Shown here: one piece after another, positions 22,320-31,924 of the stretch
Position numbering within the stretch: the stretch's first letter is position 1
Layout of the letters: the number at the start of each line of letters is the position of its first letter
Assembly: GCF_008831285.2 (NCBI RefSeq)
Contig: NW_022205288.1
Coordinates: forward strand, 1 to 38,506
Source of the DNA: Nymphaea colorata
Lineage: Eukaryota > Streptophyta > Magnoliopsida > Nymphaeales > Nymphaeaceae
Length of the DNA stretch: 38,506 bases
Direction of reading: 5' to 3'
Notes under the pieces: generated by a model
What the model saw: the letters and a program-made list of their open reading frames with translations, nothing else
Told to the model about the DNA's origin: nothing
Database searches by the model: none
Made by a program: the position numbers and the translations under genes

Positions 22320-23974
22320 TTATGACGTCACCGAGAAATTGGCGTCCTCACTCAAGGCCTTCCCGTCTGCCAAGAACATTTGTAGATCTTGAATGCTCGA
22401 CTCTCGCTTATTCTTGGCTTCTTCAATGTCCTCTGGGCTGAGGAAGCTAGGTTGGTTCACAGAGGAAAGCAACCTCGCCCACATACGGTCGGTTATACAG
22501 ACTTGATTCTGCTTCTCAGTCGCACGCTGCAAGATCAGGACAATAAAAGCCAGAAATGAGATTCGAATAAATTTCAAACTGAAAAGGAAATTTGACACAT
22601 TAGACAATCGTGGTGTTTTTCAGTCACGGAGGAACTTACGTAGATAGGTATATAAGCATGCCTGCCATTAACACGACCGACAGTGAAGCCCAAGTATTCA
22701 GCCATGGCGCCATGGACAACACTATGAACGAGAAGCGTGCAATAGACGTTGTCTGAAGCATTGCTAGGAATGGCACGAATCATGTACGTGGGATCTGCAG
22801 ACAAATGCCATCGTTCAAATTTAGTCTTCTAGAACAATCTTTTGTTTGCATCCAAAGTTGCTTTACTCACATACCTATGTATGTGAGGTTCATTACAATC
22901 TTTTCCTTGGCAAAGTGGTCCTGCAATTCAAAGGAAGACGAGTTTATTATGGACCTCAAAGACTATTCAACATTGTCACTTACAAGCACTCTGCGTAGGC
23001 CTTATCCTCCAGTTGTAATAACTTGATCTTGTGAGAAAGCCACAGCTCAACGTCAAGAAGGACCTAGTTTCCCGAAGCATCCTTGTGTTCCATGTCGCGC
23101 AAGTGCTCCTCAATAAGATTCTGCCCACCACCTTCTGCTATAACAATAACCATATGACCATTCTCTCTGAGTCTGTGCTCTATGAATTCGAAGAGTCTTC
23201 CCCCGGCCCTTCCAAATAGAAGGGAGATTCAGGAATCTGGTAACAGTCCTACCAATCGCAAGAGGAGTTTGTCAAAAACCAGGCAACATTCGACTGGTGC
23301 ATAAGACACAAGACTTATTAGGTTAAGAAATTTAAAGCATACCACATCTCTGCTAGCCAACGTAGAGTACATAGCAATAAATCCTGCAGCATCAAATGTA
23401 TGACGGAATTAATAATCAGATAGAGAAATTCATTTCATGAATTGACCCACTTCAAAAGAGGGGTTGCATTCTTACGGAGAGAATTCAGACATCTCAAAGA
23501 AGGCTCCAACTTCCTATTCGACAGCTACAAAACAATTTGATCTTAGAAAAACTGCACCAAAAGGCCCGGTGGAGTTGCGGCAGTGAGGTGAATTATGAAC
23601 CTCTTAGAGTTCAAGTTGTATGAACTACACCGCGCTTCAATTCAAAGAAAACCTTAACATGAATAAACCAACAGCATACCAGCCCATCAGCTTGACAAGG
23701 CCCACACTATTTTCACCACTTTCAGCTTCAGACATGCACTGCGTTAATATCCCTTTGAGCCTCTTCAACTGCAGTATCGAAACCAAATGATTTGTCGATA
23801 ACCTGAAACAAAGGACACACAAGAGCCATGTAGCATAAGGATCTACTTGGCTGATATCTCCAATGGAATAAAGAGTGCTTCAATGCCAAGTTGCAAGCAT
23901 ATTACCGCAATCTCATTATCAATAGTCTTTGGAATTCCGACAACTGAAACTTTAAGACCACGCCTTTCAATCTC
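22320..23974 (-). pseudogene. PFK: 3' half of a plant ATP-dependent 6-phosphofructokinase gene, disabled
   Basis: Seven exons are readable on the minus strand: 23974-23906, about 23802-23671, 23383-23343, 23248-23022, 22920-22875, 22794-22640 and 22526-22320. They follow plant PFK in order, with [101 protein letters not shown] and [10 protein letters not shown]; the last exon holds [18 protein letters not shown]. The enzyme phosphorylates fructose 6-phosphate in glycolysis; [14 protein letters not shown] is a conserved plant PFK block. Lesions are a one-base insertion near 23731, a net +2 shift near 23194-23201 in GPGG-LFEF, and an in-frame TAG at 23064-23066 where Lys is expected. The first two damaged exons also show imperfect donor sites. 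Exons for the N-terminal part, including the ATP-binding GG region, were not found. The last three exons and the stop are intact. Confidence 0.92.
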
Positions 23975-25190
23975 CTGCAGGGAAGAAAGTCCAGAAGTTT
24001 AATATTCATGTTACCATAATGCGGTGCAATAAACTACGGTGACTCCATGACCAAGCAACATGAAAAGATAAGCGCAGCGACAAGAGGTTTTATGCCAAAC
24101 GATGAATTTAGGTTAGAAAGGAAAATACCTGCAGGTATCATGACAACTTGCCCTATCTTATTGTAAATTAGTAGTTATAGTTTATACATGGCATGAGGTT
24201 TCATAGTATATTTTATCTTTTCATATGCCAACAACTGAAATACTGCACCTTTCTTGGACTACCATTAGGTGGAAAAATATGCATTCATATAGCACAATCA
24301 CCAAGACATCTATTGCACTCTTAAAAAACAAGAACGAATAGGTGGCAGCAAATTTCTGAAAAATTTTCTCCACATGCAAATGGGAAGATTAGTAGGTGAC
24401 ATGAAACGAACGTCTCGCATTTGCAAGAGATACTAATCAAACGTTCAACATAGGCAGGAAGAAGCGAAATGATATACACAAACAAGATTAAAATATTCAA
24501 CATAAATACACCATGCAACGTAGATAGCTTCTTGTTATCTACATGAGAAAGGAACTTATTAACAAGACCTCATCTATTCAATGTTTAACCAAGCTAACAG
24601 GCCTTCAGTAAACAAGCCAGATTATAAAGTTCCAGGAGCATGCAAAGACTTTCTTCATCCAAACAGCATACAAGAACGAAAAAAAACCCAAACCACAAAT
24701 GCAACCTAAATCAAGATATTTTGCTCTTTTCTTCATCTTAAGAAAGAAAAAATCTCACAATTGTGAGACATCAAAAAAATTATCTTGATCACAAGGATGC
24801 AGCAATCCATTTGGGGTTCGGCAATTGTAATAGAGATAAAAATATCAGTTCCATATAAAAAGATACAAAGCTAGAAACAGAATCACATCAGTTTGATACA
24901 AGCTCCAACCACTTGGACATCTGTAATTGGGTCAACACTAAACAATCACAGGTCATTCTTTAACATTACATCATCTAACCACTTGGACCTGGCAGATTGT
25001 CCATTCAGCTATAAAATAGGGTACAAGTCATATTCAGCTATAAAATATCCTACAAGTCATGGAAATATGTTGCATGTCATAGGCCAACTAATTTTTTCAT
25101 TCTCTACTCTCTCTTCAACCTTGAAAATTTCAGCAATCAAAAGTTCTATTTGGCCAATTCTTCAGGGAAAGAAAAAATGAGTTTATTTAC
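23975..25190. other. Junction stretch between the PFK and phosphate-carrier pieces
   Basis: The upstream PFK exons and the remaining phosphate-carrier exons would both have to lie here if either gene were complete. I could read neither. The open frames at 24321-24518 and 24893-25180 have no recognisable domain. CAGCTATAAAATA is repeated around 25007 and 25037. The join between the two gene pieces must lie in this stretch. Confidence 0.55.
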
Positions 25191-25735
25191 ATGGAAGATT
25201 CCGTGCCCAAAGTGGAGCAAGACCCCTGTAGAACCTGCAGTTACAAAGGCATTTAGCAATTAGAATCAAAGAGATGAACTCAAAGTCTGAAACCATCTTC
25301 AGATATACACAAATAACTTCGAGCAATGAACAAAGAAGCTCCTCCTTACCCTGGCAGACCTTCAGCTGCACACAATTTTGGAAAGCCATCAACCAATCCT
25401 TTAGCATAGTTAGGTTGAGTTTGCACACGAATTTTGACTTCCTCAAAAGGATAGAGGGCAGCATCTGCAATCACTGCTCAACATCTGGAATCACTTGAGC
25501 AGATGCACTGCTCAAAATTAAATCCAAGTTCTCCGCCTCCCAGCGACATTTAGCCCAAACGCATCAGCATACGTCTTCTTGAAGTATTCATAAAGGCCAA
25601 ACTTACAACCTCCTTGTGCAAGGCACCATATCCATATAACTTCCCAGCCCAACCTCTCCAAAGTCCTAGAACCCCTTGCTCCTTCCATAATACACTAAAA
25701 TCAGAAAAAATGCTATTGTATTTTGCTGGATTCAC
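25191..25735 (-). pseudogene. Fragment of a mitochondrial phosphate carrier (PHT3;3/MPT2-like), disabled
   Basis: Exon A (25735-25350) follows a TTTGTAG acceptor. It encodes VNPAKYNSIFSDFSVLWKEQ, LWRGWAGKLYGYGA, then in shifted frames QGGCKFGLYEYFKKTYADAF, SSASAQVI, ALYPFEEVKIRVQTQPNYAK and GLVDGFPKLCAAEG. Exon B (25234-25191) encodes FYRGLAPLWARNLP and ends at a GTAAAT donor. These are mid-protein segments of the plant inner-membrane phosphate carrier that imports Pi into the matrix; the PxExxKxRxQ signature of the carrier repeat is seen as PFEEVKIRVQ. The residues VNP and LWRGW fit the PHT3;3 branch better than PHT3;1/2. Lesions are a 5-base insertion near 25615-25623, a TAA at 25518-25520 next to a one-base loss in a T run, and a 20-bp near-tandem duplication at 25461-25500. 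The C-terminal carrier repeat is absent. Confidence 0.9.
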
Positions 25736-25845
25736 CTACAAAGAAAAATATCACAAAATGAAACACGTTTCAAGCAAAATTCTCTTTCTTTGCTTTACGA
25801 TTATTTTATGAGTTCGCATTTTTTTTTAAGCTGAACTGTTCTTCT

Positions 25846-26480
25846 GGGGGCCGTTTGATGGCTGGAAATATGGAAACAGAAAAACATTTCCAGAAAAAAA
25901 TTTCTGGAATTGAGGAATAAGAAATAAAATTCCATATTTTCAAAACCAGCTTGTGTTTGTTAAGTTGGAAATATTTTTCTGGAAAGAAATTTCTTCGTCA
26001 TCATCATCTTCTTCGCCTCCACATTCGTCATTGCTTTCCTCCAGACGAAGTGGCTGTCTCATTAGCCCCTTTATTCTTCTTATTTGTTTCCCATTTTTGG
26101 ACCCTCCCTGTCCCTGGTCTACCATCCATCCCTTCAGCATAGATGTCCTCCGGTGAGAACCGTGTCCTGGCCATGACCGACCCACAGAGGGTGAGAGGCT
26201 TTCGTGCGCAGGCAGGAGGGAGGTGACCAAGGAAGGCAGCAGCGGCAGGAGGGAGCGATGAGCATGCCCTAACGGGCAAAAAAAATTTCCAGAAAGTTTC
26301 CACCTCTCGCGTTGGAAACATTTTTTCGGAAAAAAATTTCAAAATTTCAAAATATTTCCGGTTTATCAAACGCGGAATTTTTTTTTGTTACTGTTAAAAC
26401 CGAAATCGGAAATTTTTTTCCCGAAAAATGTTTCCATGCGAGAGGTGAAAACATTTTTCTGGAAATTTTTTTTGCCCGTT
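25846..26480. mobile_element. Foldback, MITE-like element
   Basis: The left end, CCGTTTGATGGCTGGAAATAT (25852 onward), is mirrored by the reverse complement of AATATTTCCGGTTTATCAAACG (about 26351-26372). In addition, 26271-26345 pairs with 26406-26480 as a long inverted repeat. Both arms contain GGAAATTTTTTTTGCCCGTT or its complement and a CCTCTCGC/GCGAGAGG block. The centre (about 26000-26270) is GC-richer and may be a captured segment. No target-site duplication could be settled. It lies just upstream of the phosphate-carrier piece. Confidence 0.65.
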
Positions 26481-26514
26481 TTGGGAATACTTTGTGCAAA
26501 GCCATATTGCAATT

Positions 26515-26650
26515 TTGCATTTCAATCGCAACTTTGAAAAGCATTAGTGCCAAAGGTGGATTGCAGAGCGTCCTCCATGGTGTTTCCGGATACAATAACT
26601 GCACACACTATAGCCCTGAAAGATGAACCAGCTAACAGAGTGTTCTCCTG
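26515..26650 (-). pseudogene. Possible decayed upstream exon of the phosphate carrier
   Basis: In two frames the minus strand reads YSVCS, a GG pair, then IHL and ALMLFKVAIEMQ. This recalls the N-terminal YTVCTMGG ... THLAITPLDVLKVNMQ block of PHT3;3-type carriers, whose MQ directly precedes the VNP start of exon A. The match is weak, needs frameshifts, and the expected PLDVLK motif is not intact. No clear donor follows. The call rests mostly on position and the MQ ending. Confidence 0.3.
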
Positions 26651-27087
26651 CAGCCATAACCCTAGTTGAGACAAGATGGGATTATGGAGGGGGAAGAAAA
26701 AAAAGAAAGAAAGAAGTTCATTATTTAATCGAAGCAAGCACTTCCGAGAACTTATGCAGAATTTGTTTGCAACAAATCATCTGACCAAGAAATCCGTCAG
26801 CACTCAATTTGTCGAAGTTCCGAAAGAAATTCAGACCTACGAGGCTACGAAGATAAAACTAGGTGGAATTCCCATTTACAATGGGTGCTTTTCCTTGAAA
26901 ACGGCTAAAATTTTGATGTTCTCACCAAAGTATCAAATTGCTAGGCAATCAGAAAAGCACACGGTTGGGTCTAAGCATGAGTCAGAACACAGAGAATCAC
27001 GGCATCAAGATCACAGATATAATCCAATTGCAGTTGCACACGATAAAAGCAACACAGAGTGATAAACTCTTTCCCTCTTCATTACCT
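26651..27087. other. Stretch between gene pieces, no recognised gene
   Basis: The plus-strand frame 26676-27062 is Lys-rich and not recognisable. No conserved exon was seen on the minus strand. Confidence 0.45.
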
Positions 27088-27377
27088 GAATGTACCCCTT
27101 CTCCAGGAGAATCTGCGCGACGCCGAGATGGTAAGGAAACGAAGCCCCGCAGCGGAGAAGCTGAAGTCGGGGCTCGTAATCTTCGACCACTCCCTCTTCG
27201 CTTCGACGTCCTTCTCCCTCTGCTCCCAGAAGATGGCGGACTCCGCCTCAACGACGATCATGGCAGCCACATCAACTCGATCGCCCTCCTCGGAACTCAC
27301 CAGGACGGAACCTCCGCCCGAATGCCGCGTCCTCAGGAGCGAGGACGCGAGGCCCATGAAGAAATCGCCAGTAGCGA

Positions 27378-28614
27378 TAGGGGTGCACAACGAGTCGAGT
27401 TACTCGAACTCGACTCGTTTAACTCGACTCGTTAGTTTAAACGAGCTGCTCATTTTGTTAAACGAGTCGAGCTCGAGTTGACGAGTCGACTCGTTTAACT
27501 AATCGAGTTCGAGTTCGAGTTGCACGAACTCGACTCGTATAAACTTGACTCGACTCGTATGAAACCATTCACCGGTTTAAGGTTAAAAGTAAAAACGAAA
27601 CGTCGAAAGCCTTTCTCTCTATTCTCGATTTCTCCCATTCCATCGACAGCAAAATGTCTTCCCTCTTCCGTTTCCGTCGACCACGACCATGTCTTCCCTC
27701 TTCCGTCGACCACGACCGTCGACCACCAGACGAGGTCACGAGAGAAGCACCCTTGTGATTCGACCATGTTCCATCTAGAAGGGGAAGGCCGATGGGGTGA
27801 AGCCACAAAGCGCAGCAGCGGAGAAACCGGCAGGGCGGCGGGCGGTAGGTTTCTTCTTCTTCTTCTTCTTCTTGAATCGGTTCTTCTTCTATTGGGTTTC
27901 ATTTTTCCCCCTTCTTCAAGCGCTTGGGTCTCGCTTGCGTGGTCGGTGATTTTCCCCCTTATTCAAGCACTTGGGTCTCCTTTGCGTGGTCGGTGATTTC
28001 CCCCTTCTTCAAGCACCTGGGTCTCGTTTGCATGATCAGTGACGCGCGACCTTTTTCCCGAACTCCCCCCCGGTTAGGGTTTAACTTCTCCCTCATTTTT
28101 TTTTTTTGGTTTATTGCTTTGAATCTTGTGGTATTTTCTATTTTGTTGTTATTGATAGTAAATTTGTTCTTCTCGTTTCGTGTGTTGTTTTACATGTAAT
28201 GTGGACTGATTACATCTCTGTTTTTACATGTAATGTTGTTTTTGGTGTTTTCATCTCTGTTTTTCATCTTTGTTTTGCTGTTATTGTCGTGTGATTTTCA
28301 TCTCTGTTTTTTCATATCTGTTTTTCATCTCTGTTTTGCTGTTACGCGAGTCGAGCTCGAGCTAACGAGCTAAAGTTAAATGAGCTTAAATGGTAAACAA
28401 GTTGTCGAGCTAAATCGGGTTAATTGAGTTGAGCTCGAGCTCGACTTTCAGTAGTTGAGTCGAGCTCGAGCTTGCTGTAAGAAGCTCGACTCGAGCTCGA
28501 GCTTGCTGTAAGAAGCTCGACTCGGGCTCGAGTCGAGTTCGAGCTCGAATAATTTTAGTCGAGTCGAGCTCGAGCTGGCCAAGCTCGGCTCGAACTCGCT
28601 CATGAACAGCCCTA
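27378..28614. mobile_element. Non-autonomous hAT-like element with perfect 8-bp TSD
   Basis: The element starts TAGGGGTGCACAACGAGTCG and ends CTCATGAACAGCCCTA, giving imperfect terminal inverted repeats (TAGGGGTG / TAGGGCTG in the inverted reading). It is flanked on both sides by AGTAGCGA (27370-27377 and 28615-28622), a perfect 8-bp target-site duplication as made by hAT transposases. Subterminal zones (27390-27560 and 28345-28605) are packed with GAGTCGAG/GAGCTCGAG motifs, the probable transposase-binding clusters. No transposase domain is encoded, so it would have needed a transposase supplied in trans. Internal tandem repeats lie at 27655-27726 and 27904-28042. Confidence 0.9.
27904..28042. 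repeat. Three-copy tandem repeat inside the hAT-like element, unit about 47 bp
   Basis: CCCCCTT(C/A)TTCAAGC followed by a TGGGTCTC block and GTGGTCGGTGA recurs at about 27907, 27954 and 28000. The third copy is the most diverged. The repeat lies wholly inside the transposon. Confidence 0.85.
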
Positions 28615-28735
28615 AGTAGCGACGACGAACAACCGACTGGGCAACCTAGTGACGTGCCTTCTCCTGCACTGTGGCAAATAATCTGAGCGCTTCTTGGTAG
28701 TCGGCAGAAGGAGGGAGTGTTGGCGAAAGGCGCAT

Positions 28736-29173
28736 TGGAAGCTTCGAGTTGAAGAAATCTCGTCGCTTGCTCACATTCTCCTTCTGTTTTGTGTTCTTTA
28801 TTTTATCATTGTGGAGGAGCGGTGTGTGTAATGTGTATTGTAGAGATCCAGGGGAAAACTTGAACGAGGAGGAAATGGCTCCAGTTATATGGACCCTGAA
28901 CGAAGTTTACGTCCATAAAATTGGTGTTAATTTCATAAATGGGTCATACATTTTCGAAAATGTTGTGAACGCTTACTTTTTTTTTTCTAAAATCAACGTA
29001 ACTTTTATACATCATGAAGATATTGGGATGGACAACTTGCCATTGCTATGTCTCGCTCTCCTCCAGTGTAGGCACATTATTGCCCATACCAGCCTCTTAA
29101 AAGTTTTTTATTTTTAAATAGAAATATTAAATATTTATTCTTAGATATATATAAGTGATCTACAAGATTTAAG

Positions 29174-29174
<1 letters not shown>
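28736..29174. other. Stretch right of the coding remnant, no recognised gene
   Basis: A plus-strand open frame from about 28749 to 29117 begins at TTG, not ATG, and then shows a hydrophobic start. Without an ATG, a domain or a splice context I do not call it a gene. Confidence 0.45.
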
Positions 29175-29226
<52 letters not shown>

Positions 29227-29236
29227 ATATATATTT
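29175..29236. repeat. (TA)n microsatellite
   Basis: A nearly pure TA dinucleotide run with one phase change. Confidence 0.95.
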
Positions 29237-29384
29237 GTGTATATACAGTATATTTGTGAACGCCGATCGATTTGAGTTGGAAGAAAACGGAAGAAAAAGA
29301 AAGAAGAAAATGAAAGGAGGTAAGAAAGTCCGATGGAGGGAGAGAAAAAGTTTTCGCTCTGTGTTAAGCGTCTCCATAAGCTGA

Positions 29385-29530
29385 TTATTAAACCATTTCT
29401 CGCAACACGTTGTGACAGAGGTGCAAATGATGACTATTAGACCGTTTCACATGACACGTTGTAACAAAGGTGAAAGTGAGTTGTTATACTACTTCGCACA
29501 ACACATTGTGACATAGGTGAAAATGATGAC
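29385..29530. repeat. Three-copy tandem repeat, unit about 49 bp
   Basis: The pattern ATTA(A/G)ACC-TTTC-CA-CACGTTGT-ACA-AGGTG recurs at about 29385, 29434 and 29483, with scattered substitutions. Non-coding. Confidence 0.8.
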
Positions 29531-30331
29531 ATGTGAACAACACTTTCGATGATATTAAAATTTTAAAAAATAAAAAGAAAAATGTGCAAAATTTTTTGTT
29601 ACTGAAAATATATTTGTGGGGTTGTTATTGCATTTTGTTCATGTTTTCTTGTTTTCTCCTTTTTTACTTGCATGTCATCATGTAAACCAAATTCCATCGC
29701 GATCTTGAAAACCACCCTAATTCCATTGGCCCAAGCCACAATACATATTTTGCATGTAGATGAAACCTCTTTTCAATAATATGTCACTAATATGCGATAC
29801 AACTAGCCGCCATACTTTCAAAGCACTAGAACATGGTTTACATATAAACAAAAAAATATGCAAAATTATCATTTGTCTTTTATAAACAATACATATATTT
29901 CACTATAATATCCTAAGACGTATGTTCTACTGCCTCAAGGCTTACTCCCACCTCATTGTTTTTAACAATATTGATCTAAGTTTTTCCTTGTTGCACACAT
30001 TAAAATTGTCTCACACACACACCTGCTTATGAAGATATGTACGTGATGTCGCACTGCACCCATATAATGCATTTCTCCTTCATTGTTCGAAGATTGAACC
30101 AAATTTAATGGTGCCATGCACTTTATAGGGATTAGTGTTATTGGTGCTTTAAATATGCTATATATTCCTTCTCGACTCGATAGATGTTTCTTGATGAACT
30201 TCGATGACACGACCAGTGCACCACGGAAGCGAATTTGATCCCATAGCGCATCGCCTTGTTTTCTACAGGCAAGCACTCGCAAGCAAGTGGTTGTTATAAA
30301 TGTACCTTAAGCTACGGTTTTCAGTGACACA
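29531..30331. other. AT-rich stretch without a recognisable gene
   Basis: A minus-strand open frame of 106 codons (29962-30282) has no recognisable domain, no clear splice signals and ordinary local composition. I leave it uncalled. Confidence 0.5.
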
Positions 30332-30342
30332 ATATATATATA

Positions 30343-30411
<69 letters not shown>

Positions 30412-30427
30412 ATATATATTATATATA

Positions 30428-30460
<33 letters not shown>

Positions 30461-30461
30461 A
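30332..30461. repeat. (AT)n microsatellite cluster
   Basis: Several AT/TA runs separated by single phase changes, about 130 bp in total. Confidence 0.95.
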
Positions 30462-31920
30462 GATTTTGAGCAGTCCAAATGCAATGATATGACTGGATTG
30501 TGAGGCTTGCATAGACTTGGTGGAATCCCCCTACTTACATGAAACTATATATATTTTGTTCCAAAGCAAATTGTGTTCCCCCTTATAAAGAAAAAAAAAG
30601 AGTTGTGGCTATAGTGGATAATCTCATTTAAAACTTAGGTTTTGTACCTAGCTTCAAATTAAAATTCAATTTTTGCAAGAATACCCTTTGACTTTGACTT
30701 CAAACAATCTCTCTCTTGAGTGTGTCGGTTGACTTGAGCTCATTGGGTTTTGACCTAGTGGTCTAATTTTAATTATACTGAGTTATAGATTTTCCATCTA
30801 TAAATTCAATCAAATAATCAAAACCTTAAACCTTGCACAGATTTAAAAGCCATTGTGTTAAATTAAATTGGAAAGCCACTTTTTTGTCCAAATTTGATTG
30901 AAAATGGGGTTGATTGATCAAAACCCTTGAATCTATATTGTTCAATTGCATACTTGGCTCAGACAATTTATGAGTTCAATTACATAATTGATTTGTATAA
31001 AACCTTAATTTAGAATTTTATTGATTGAATTGGACTGAGAATGGCAATTTTGTTCCAAAATTGAATTGGCTGTATGGTTTGACCATGATCGACATCCCAT
31101 TTATGTTTTAACTTCCACAAATCTGACAAGTCTAATAGCATTTGATACTCAAAAACATTTAATTATGTTTTAACTATGTTAAATTTTGAAATGAGCTTCA
31201 ACTGAGCCTAGTCAAGGCATTGTTGGTTCAGTCAAGGATTAATTATGTCCTGTAACTGGATTGGTCAATGGGTACAAACCTGGCTTGTTTGATTGGGTTC
31301 ATGTTTGACACAACCTAGTAGATGGGGCGCCACATCACTGTGAGCCTGGTTCAAACCCACTTGAAATTATGTGGGTTTGAGACATGCTCATTATGACGTG
31401 TAAATGAGGTCAATGCATGTTGGGCTCTTAAAGCATGTCTGCTCTTGATTATTCAAATCTTCCCATTTTTCATGTTAGTTTTGCTTCTTATTTTTTTAGA
31501 TTTTTCAATTATTTTAATCTCTAGGTCAAAAGGAACACTTTTTAATTGATTTTAATGAAGTAGGGGCGCCCCCCCACCCCCCCCCGCCTTGGGTGGCCCT
31601 TGCCCATGTAGGGCCTACATGTGAGTTCCACCTGGTGTTCTAAGTGCAGACCATAAATTGAATTTCGATTTCAAATGACAATTGTCATTGGTTTTGAGTT
31701 AGAACCTTCATTTTCATAGTTTATGCACCTTAAGGTCTAAGGCTCACTGCTCATGATTTTTTCAATAGTAATGCACATTTGCAAGCGTTGCAACTTCAGT
31801 CAATGGTATATAGGTGAAAGGAGAATTCGGTTTTTGGTGGATATGAAAAGCCCTCCCCCTCCCCCCCCATTTCTCTCACCTAAAGAAGATCCATGTTTGA
31901 TTACTCTGCCCAACTATCAT
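30462..31920. other. AT-rich intergenic DNA next to the satellite array
   Basis: No recognisable gene on either strand. Two C tracts interrupt the AT-rich background, at about 31569-31586 and about 31855-31868. Short motifs built on TTGATTGAATTG recur loosely. The sequence does not match the satellite monomer, so the array edge is abrupt. Confidence 0.55.
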
Positions 31921-31924
31921 TGAA

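Larger units (their letters stand above)
27088..28735 (-). pseudogene. Unrecognised coding remnant, split by a hAT-like element
   Basis: This is a minus-strand, GC-rich, coding-like region in two parts (28735-28623 and 27369-27088), interrupted by the element at 27378-28614. From an ATG at 28735 the first frame reads MRLSPTLPPSADYQEALRLF and stops at KARH. The next frame continues across the insertion site as TGDFFMGLASSLLRTRHSGG ... DVAAMIVVEAESAIFWEQRE. A third frame then reads YEPRLQLLRCGASFPYHLGV and ILLEKGYIQ, followed by GTAATG, a plausible splice donor. Codon-like composition suggests one protein whose frame has shifted twice. I do not recognise the family. It may equally be one genuine frame (27082-27390) plus chance. 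It is co-oriented with the phosphate-carrier and PFK pieces. Confidence 0.45.

Noticed and set aside
27059-27481. Plus-strand frames of 140-165 codons
   Set aside because: They run across the exact hAT insertion boundary at 27378 into transposon sequence, so they cannot be an ancestral gene.
28749-29117. Plus-strand frame of about 122 codons with a hydrophobic start
   Set aside because: It starts at TTG rather than ATG, has no recognisable domain and lies next to a minus-strand remnant.
29962-30282. Minus-strand frame of 106 codons
   Set aside because: No recognisable domain, splice context or coding bias; it could be a chance frame in moderately GC-rich DNA.
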